From positions 360,083 to 402,714 of the forward strand of contig NZ_CM002139.1 of NCBI RefSeq assembly GCF_000454545.1: DNA of 42,632 nt, read 5' to 3'. Shown piece after piece: positions 37,545 through 42,632 of the stretch. This DNA comes from Xanthomonas cassavae CFBP 4642. GTDB lineage: Bacteria > Pseudomonadota > Gammaproteobacteria > Xanthomonadales > Xanthomonadaceae. The notes beneath the pieces are model-generated. The model saw only the letters and a list, made by a program, of their open reading frames with translations. It made no database searches and was not told the DNA's origin. Both the position numbers and the translations under genes were made by a program. How positions within the stretch are numbered: the first letter of the stretch is position 1; the number at the start of each line of letters is the position of its first letter.

Positions 37545-40500
37545 GTGAGCGTGTTGAAGTGTTGGATGGGTGTGCTGTTGTTGATTGCGTTGCCCGTAAG
37601 TGCGGCGGCTGCAGATGCACCGGAGTTGTTGTTCCGCGTTTCGGCAGATCGCAGTCTGGATGCCGATGTCGCCCGCGGCGACGGCGTGCCCAACTTCCGC
37701 GACAAGATCGCGCTGGTGCCCACCGGCAAACGCGGCAACGCCATCGAATGGGCCGACGACGGCGTGCTGTCGTGGAATGCGCCCGGCAACCTCTACACCC
37801 AGCGCGGTACGCTCAGCTTCTTCTGGCGCGCGCGTTACCCGGTCGGCGAGGCGCCGTTCGTGATCTTCCGCGTCGGCTACGCCGACCACACCAGCTGGGA
37901 CATGGCCTGGCTGCGCATCGACTGGAACGGCCACGGCTTCGATGCCTTCGTCACCGACGCCAATCTTGCGCGCACCCGCGTCTCGTTCAAGCTCGACGCA
38001 CTGCCCAAGCCCGGTGACTGGACCCACATCGCCTTCGCCTGGGATGAAACCCGCGGCGTGCGCCTGTATGTCGATGGCAAGGAAGCCGCACGCGTGGACT
38101 GCGGTGCGCCCTGCGCCAACGGTGGCGCGCTCGACTTCGACGCCGCGCTGGACCAGTTCGGCCTCGCCGGCCGCGTGATGTCGCCGCATCAGGTGCAAAG
38201 CCGCTACAACTTCCTGCGCGGCAGCGACTTCGATGAGATCCGCATCTACGACCGCATGCTCGACGCCAGCGGCGCCGCCGCACTAGCGCGCCTGCAGGAG
38301 CCCACCACCGCACCGGCTGTTCCTGCCGACGCCCAATCCGCTGCCTTCCTGCACCGCTACGGCTGGAACAACGGCCACGCGCCGCCCGCACTCACCGCGC
38401 CGGTCACCCGCATCCGCAAGGTGGAGTTCGCCGATGCCCGCGACCTCAAGCAATGGATGTGGAAGGCCACCGACGGCATCGCCGAAACCACCTGGCCCGG
38501 CGTCTACAACCGCTCGCGTCTGCCCGGGCGCGACGACTACTTCCAGCTGCCCGACTGGAACACCTATGTCGAAGGCGGCAAGGCGCTGGACCTCGCCCTG
38601 CCGGACGAACCATTCAACCGCATCGAGCTACGTGGCGCCGCCTACGGCCAGGCCACCTACGCCGCGCCCAACGCACAGCCGCAGCCCTTGTTCGCACGCC
38701 AGCAAGGCGTGGTACGCAGCGTGGACCAGTTCGACCAACGCCGCGACGGCACCCTGCGCTTTGCCAACACCGCGCAGGAAACCCCCATCCAGGAAATCTG
38801 GGCCTACAACGTGCAACCAGGCGAGGTGCCCAAAGGCAGCGCGCAACTCAGCTACACCGTGCACAGCGACATCCAGCCCGACTACGACAACCTCGCCCCG
38901 CTGCGCGATGTCATCGCCGGCCGCTACCCGCCAGGCGAGCGCCAGACCGTCATCGCGCTGCCTACCAAGGCACCCGCGCGCAAGCGCCCCAGCGACAAGG
39001 CCGCAGCAAGCGCGCAGCAACCCATCGTGCACATCCTGGTGCCCTCCAGCCTGGGCGACCCGCCGCCGGACCAGGCGCTGATGCGCAGCTGGTCCTACGG
39101 CTGGGAGAACATGCACGACGGCCTGGACGGCATCGCCATCACCCTGCCGGCGCTCAACCTGCCGGCCACCCACAACGGCAGCATCCCGCTCAACATCCGC
39201 ATCAAGGACCCCATCTGGCCCGCGCGCGACATGATCGATGTCTCGGTCGCGGTTACCCCCGGCCAGGCCCGCACGCTGTGGCTGGACCTGCGCGACCGCA
39301 TCCTCAGCAACGACAGCCTGATGCTCAGCATCGCCGCCGCTGCGCCCGGATTTGACGCCAACGCACTCGACGGCACCCAGCTGCAGCTGGTGTTCAAACC
39401 GCGCAATGAGGCCATCAAAGAGCACGTCGCCGACCGCTTCAACCAGGTCAAGGACAACTGGGGCTTCCTGGTCGAAGAACACACCACCTCCAAGCGCCAG
39501 CTGCTCTACAAGCGCCTGGACGCAGACATCACCGACCTGCTGCGCGTGGACCCGGACCACGCCCTTGGCCGCCAGTACTGGAACGACATCAGCTACGCCA
39601 ACCAGGGCGCGTTGCCTGTCGAAATGCCCAGCGTACCCAAGGGCGTGCCGGCCTGGGCGTTCTGGCAGCTGCAAGACCTCAGCGCCACCCGCCGCTATAT
39701 CCGCTGGTGGATCGAGCAGCGCCAGGTGGCCTATGGCGATTTTGGCGGCGGCATCTCCGACGACTCGGACCTGGTGCAGCAATGGCCCGGCGTCGCGCTG
39801 ATGGGCGTGGACCCGGACATGCTCAACGCCTCCATGCTGGCGCTGTCCGATGCCAACTACCGCAACGGCATGTTCACCAACGGCCTGTCCACCATCGAAA
39901 CCGACGAGCTGCATTCCTACGAGGAGGGCATCAACCTCAACAGCGCCTTGCTGTACCTCAACTGGGGCGACCCACGCACCGTCGAGCGCCTGATGCAAAC
40001 GGTCAAGGCCTTCGACACCATCATCCAGGTCAACCCGCAAGGGCACCTGCTGTTTGCCAGCAACTGGTTCGGCGGCCGCACCGTCTACCGCGAGCCCAAC
40101 TGGCAATGGCAAAAGCCGTACTCCTTCCCCATCGTGCACCCGGCCATCCTGCTGGGCGGCTATAACGCCGACCCCAACAGCCGCCGCATCGTCACCGGGT
40201 TAGCGGATGGCTATCTCGCCCACGCCTACACCAATGCCAAGGGCAACTGGGCGCTGCCCAACGAGATCAACTGGCAAACCGGCAAAACCCGCGGCGGCGA
40301 ACTGTTCGAAGGCAGCGGCGGCGCCGACACCTTGCACACCTTCTGGGCCGCCTACCGCTTCACCGGCGAGCAGCGCTATCTCAAGGCCATTAACTACCGC
40401 GTCGCTAACAGCGGCCCCAACGGCCTCTCCCTGCTCAACGAAAACTTCCTCGATGTCATGGGCAAGCGCACCGACTGGAGCGGCAAGCTCATCAATGCCG

Positions 40501-41414
40501 CCAACAAGGACGACGGCAGCGCCCCGGACTTCCCGCACCATGTGGCCTGGGAGCAAACCGGCAATCTCGAGTATCTCGCCGCCATTTACCGCAGCGAGGC
40601 AAGAGAGAAACTGCAGAACTTCTACATGAACACCGAAGGCCACTGGTGGAGCGACCGCGCGGAATCCCCCACGGTCAACCTGCAACGCGCACGCCTTGGC
40701 GGCGTGGCCCTCAAACGTAACCAGACCTACCCCGGCCACACCGTCAGCTGGCGCTTCGCCGATCCAGAAGCGGCAACCCAGGTCGCCATCGCCATCCCCG
40801 CACCAAAGCAAGACCGCTTCACCGTCATCGCCTACAACACCTCCAGTAAAACCCAGCGTGCCAGCATGACCGGCTGGAACGTCGCCCCAGGCCAATGGCG
40901 CATCACCCAGGGCGTGGACCGCGACGGCGACGGCAAGATCGACGGCACCGGCACCACGCGCGAGGTGGCCTTCGAGAAAAGCGCGGCCATCGACATCGAC
41001 TTCCCCGCAGGCCGCACCACCGTCCTGCAGCTCGAACGTATCGCAGCCACCACCCCGGTCGAACTGCGGCCGGACCTGGGCATTGGCCATGGCGATGTGC
41101 GCGTGACTGCCGATGCCATCGAGGTCACCGTGCACAGCCTTGGCCACGCCGATGCACCGGCGGGGTTTGTGGTGTTGGAGGACGGGCGAGGGAAGGCGTT
41201 GGCGGCAAGAGCGGCGTTTGCGGCAATAGCCGCACCCCGCGATCTGCGGCCGGTCACCACGCTGGTGCGGCTGCCGCTAACCAACGCGGCCGATCTAAAA
41301 GCCGCACAACTGCGCGTCATCACCGAAGGCGACGTCGCTGAAATTACTGAACTTAACAATAGGCTTTCGCTACCTACGCCAACCAGTGCGGGCACCGCAA
41401 AGAACACCCAATAA
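37545..41414 (+). CDS. large exported multidomain protein of the pectin locus, activity unknown
   Basis: 1289 residues from GTG 37545 (GAGGAG eight bases upstream; leader SVLKCWMGVLLLIALPVSAAAA). Residues about 25-255 form a LamG/concanavalin-like domain (GTLSFFWRARYP, WTHIAFAWDETRGVRLYVDGKEAARV, FDEIRIYDRML). A middle beta-rich region follows, with a PTKAPARKRPSDK linker near 520. The large central part (about 660-1090) reads as an alpha/alpha-toroid carbohydrate-active fold: YGDFGGGISDDSDLVQQWPGVALMG, ELHSYEEGINLNSALLYLNWGD, WHFW-type aromatic motifs and FPHHVAWEQTGNLEYLAAIY. The C-terminus (about 1090-1280) has a DRDGDGKIDGT Ca-binding-like loop and a CARDB-like beta domain. The position implies action on pectin or a rhamnogalacturonan side structure, as lyase or hydrolase. 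I do not recognise a defined CAZy family. Confidence 0.85.
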   Translation: MSVLKCWMGVLLLIALPVSAAAADAPELLFRVSADRSLDADVARGDGVPNFRDKIALVPTGKRGNAIEWADDGVLSWNAPGNLYTQRGTLSFFWRARYPVGEAPFVIFRVGYADHTSWDMAWLRIDWNGHGFDAFVTDANLARTRVSFKLDALPKPGDWTHIAFAWDETRGVRLYVDGKEAARVDCGAPCANGGALDFDAALDQFGLAGRVMSPHQVQSRYNFLRGSDFDEIRIYDRMLDASGAAALARLQEPTTAPAVPADAQSAAFLHRYGWNNGHAPPALTAPVTRIRKVEFADARDLKQWMWKATDGIAETTWPGVYNRSRLPGRDDYFQLPDWNTYVEGGKALDLALPDEPFNRIELRGAAYGQATYAAPNAQPQPLFARQQGVVRSVDQFDQRRDGTLRFANTAQETPIQEIWAYNVQPGEVPKGSAQLSYTVHSDIQPDYDNLAPLRDVIAGRYPPGERQTVIALPTKAPARKRPSDKAAASAQQPIVHILVPSSLGDPPPDQALMRSWSYGWENMHDGLDGIAITLPALNLPATHNGSIPLNIRIKDPIWPARDMIDVSVAVTPGQARTLWLDLRDRILSNDSLMLSIAAAAPGFDANALDGTQLQLVFKPRNEAIKEHVADRFNQVKDNWGFLVEEHTTSKRQLLYKRLDADITDLLRVDPDHALGRQYWNDISYANQGALPVEMPSVPKGVPAWAFWQLQDLSATRRYIRWWIEQRQVAYGDFGGGISDDSDLVQQWPGVALMGVDPDMLNASMLALSDANYRNGMFTNGLSTIETDELHSYEEGINLNSALLYLNWGDPRTVERLMQTVKAFDTIIQVNPQGHLLFASNWFGGRTVYREPNWQWQKPYSFPIVHPAILLGGYNADPNSRRIVTGLADGYLAHAYTNAKGNWALPNEINWQTGKTRGGELFEGSGGADTLHTFWAAYRFTGEQRYLKAINYRVANSGPNGLSLLNENFLDVMGKRTDWSGKLINAANKDDGSAPDFPHHVAWEQTGNLEYLAAIYRSEAREKLQNFYMNTEGHWWSDRAESPTVNLQRARLGGVALKRNQTYPGHTVSWRFADPEAATQVAIAIPAPKQDRFTVIAYNTSSKTQRASMTGWNVAPGQWRITQGVDRDGDGKIDGTGTTREVAFEKSAAIDIDFPAGRTTVLQLERIAATTPVELRPDLGIGHGDVRVTADAIEVTVHSLGHADAPAGFVVLEDGRGKALAARAAFAAIAAPRDLRPVTTLVRLPLTNAADLKAAQLRVITEGDVAEITELNNRLSLPTPTSAGTAKNTQ

Positions 41415-41479
41415 CCCAGCACCTCAAACCCTTTTTCACAACGGAAGAAGGCGCCCAAATAACCCAGCGCACCTTTAAT

Positions 41480-41525
41480 CTTCTCCCGCTTGTAGGAGAA
41501 GGTGCCCGAAGGGCGGATGAGGGCA
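41480..41525 (-). repeat. Xanthomonas-type intergenic palindromic repeat, copy B
   Basis: The reverse complement of the unit at 2724-2772: GGTGCCCGAAGGGCGGATG preceded by a CTTCTCCCGCTTGTAGGAGAAG inverted repeat. It sits between the 1289-aa gene and the integrase remnant. Confidence 0.7.
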
Positions 41526-41607
41526 AAACCGATAAAAGACCAGTCATCGCAACTTGCTCGTAGTCGATCGCTGAGTCGCTGCAAACCAGCGCTGCGATTG
41601 ACCGTCC

Positions 41608-42309
41608 TCATCGAACGCGCTGGTTTGTCAGAACTGCCAATTGCACTGGTGTCGAAGCAAGCATCCGCTCAGTGCGCCCTCGCGCTGCATACCACACATA
41701 GCCGCCAGGACGGCTGAGCCCATCCAGTGGACCAAGCACCGCCGATACACCGCGTCCCAACACATGCGTATAGATCTGTATGGTTGCCACGTCCTTGTGG
41801 CCTAGCAGTTCCTGCACCGTGCGGATATCGTGGCCAGCCTCCAGCAGGTGTGTTGCGAACGAATGCCGCAGCGTGTGGCCTGTCGCAGGCTTGGCGATGC
41901 CAGCCTGTCGGCGTGCTGCCTTCACCGCACGCTGCAGCACTTCTTCCGCGACGGGATGACGGCCAACGCGGCCACTCCGCGGATCCACAGAGCGACGCGC
42001 GGCGGGGAATGGATACTGCCAGCCGGGCTCGGCATAGGCATTTCCACGCCCAGCACCTCGCGATGTAGGAACAGCGGTGCCGCCAGCGCCTGATTCTGCA
42101 TGCCGGCCGACACCTGGCCCCGCGCTGCCAGGTTGGTGAGAAAAACCTCCACCTCTACCCGCCCCATCTGGGCCGGATGCCGTTTGCCGTTGGCCAGGAT
42201 GAAGCGGCGGATCCAGCCCACATACGCGTTCTCGGTACGCAGGCTGTAATGGCGAAAGCCGCAGCCGGCCGAGGACCTGATTCAGCAGTTTGGGGGGATT
42301 GGGTGTCAT
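41608..42309 (-). pseudogene. intI: integron integrase IntI, decayed
   Basis: Tyrosine recombinase remnant with three frames. From ATG 42309: [12 protein letters not shown], then a shift near 42270 to [27 protein letters not shown] and [36 protein letters not shown]. Near 42030 it jumps to [20 protein letters not shown], a stretch found in IntI proteins. It ends with [41 protein letters not shown], which holds the HxLRH, LGH and catalytic Tyr of box II. About 150 codons between VLGVE and EPGWQ are missing, including box I with the first catalytic Arg. The enzyme cannot recombine. Integron integrases face away from their cassette arrays, so any array would lie to the right of 42310. Confidence 0.85.
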
Positions 42310-42539
42310 TACGCCTGCGGCGTCACGTGTGTAACTCATACGCCTGCTCAAACGTTGGATAACCCACCCAGATTCGACGCCAGGGCTGTCGGTGGCTATC
42401 CGGCAGGTCATTGCTATGGAATAGGAATTCCCCCTTCCCAGACATCCGGCCTTAGCCTTACTTGGCGTAACACCGCTTTTAGGCGGTCCAATAGTAGTTA
42501 GACCAGCGTGGCCAGTGCTAGACTGACTTGATGGAAAGG
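42310..42539. other. integron recombination-site region with possible attI core
   Basis: The region upstream of intI. GTTAGAC at 42497-42503 fits the integron core site GTTRRRY and lies about 190 bases from the intI start, as expected for attI. A GCCTTAGCCTTACTTGGC-type stretch precedes it. No attC palindrome or cassette gene is visible before the IS. Confidence 0.4.
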
Positions 42540-42632
42540 CTAGGGAAACTCTGAACAACTCCCCCTGATCCTGCGACAATCGCACAGAGGCACCAGGACG
42601 ATGACGATGCAACTGACCTTCGGCGACGCGGA
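42540..42632 (+). mobile_element. left end of an IS5-family element (continues past the window)
   Basis: From CTAG at 42540-42543, a possible 4-base target duplication of the IS5 type, followed by GGGAAACTCTGAACAACTCC, which looks like a terminal repeat. ATG 42601 opens [10 protein letters not shown], the N-terminus of IS5-family (IS1478-like) transposases common in Xanthomonas. Only the first ten or so codons are in the window, so intactness is unknown. Confidence 0.6.

Overview
The window is about 42.6 kb of high-GC chromosomal DNA from a Xanthomonas (gammaproteobacterium, Xanthomonadaceae). I base this on recognisable Xanthomonas-type proteins (FabV, LldD, TyrB, an XVIPCD-type secretion substrate, a Xanthomonas-type integron integrase), large TonB-dependent receptors beside plant cell-wall enzymes, and the GGGNATC heptamer repeats known from this genus. 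I cannot fix the species. No tRNA, rRNA or CRISPR array was recognised.

Layout. 1-1.6 kb: a damaged phospholipase D-like gene and two opposed fragments of an IS3-family (IS407-type) element that abut the 3' end of fbp. 1.6-6.3 kb: fbp and tyrB (minus), then a TonB-dependent receptor (plus). 6.9-10.4 kb: an aldehyde dehydrogenase and a DUF779 gene, both plus, separated by a minus-strand remnant of a type IV secretion antibacterial effector/immunity locus. 10.5-14.3 kb: a bacterial NHEJ operon (unknown 133-aa protein, Ku, frameshifted LigD). 14.6-19 kb: minus-strand lldD, a carotenoid oxygenase, a DUF2141 protein and an isoprenylcysteine methyltransferase-like membrane protein. 19.3-21 kb: a DesK/NarL-type histidine kinase and its response regulator, whose receiver domain has an internal deletion. 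21.8-25.6 kb: a minus-strand winged-helix/STAND-NTPase gene broken by a frameshift, with a translationally coupled 135-aa unknown. 25.8-27.1 kb: fabV.

27.8-41.4 kb is a pectin/galacturonate utilisation locus: kdgK (minus), and on the plus strand two large TonB-dependent receptors, a pectin methylesterase, a frameshifted PL10-type pectate lyase and a 1289-aa exported protein of unknown activity. Receptors would import oligogalacturonides released by the esterase and lyase. KdgK phosphorylates the KDG end product. A matched pair of imperfect palindromes, one upstream of kdgK and one upstream of the first receptor, suggests shared regulation. 41.6-42.6 kb: a decayed integron integrase, a possible attI core site and the start of an IS5-family element that runs off the window.

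Two themes stand out. First, gene decay is dense: PLD, IS fragments, effector/immunity locus, ligD, STAND NTPase, pectate lyase and intI are broken, and the response regulator has lost a conserved segment. This may be real host-adaptive decay, or partly indel errors in the assembly. Second, heptanucleotide G-rich arrays sit directly after four stop codons, always with the G-rich strand in the mRNA sense.
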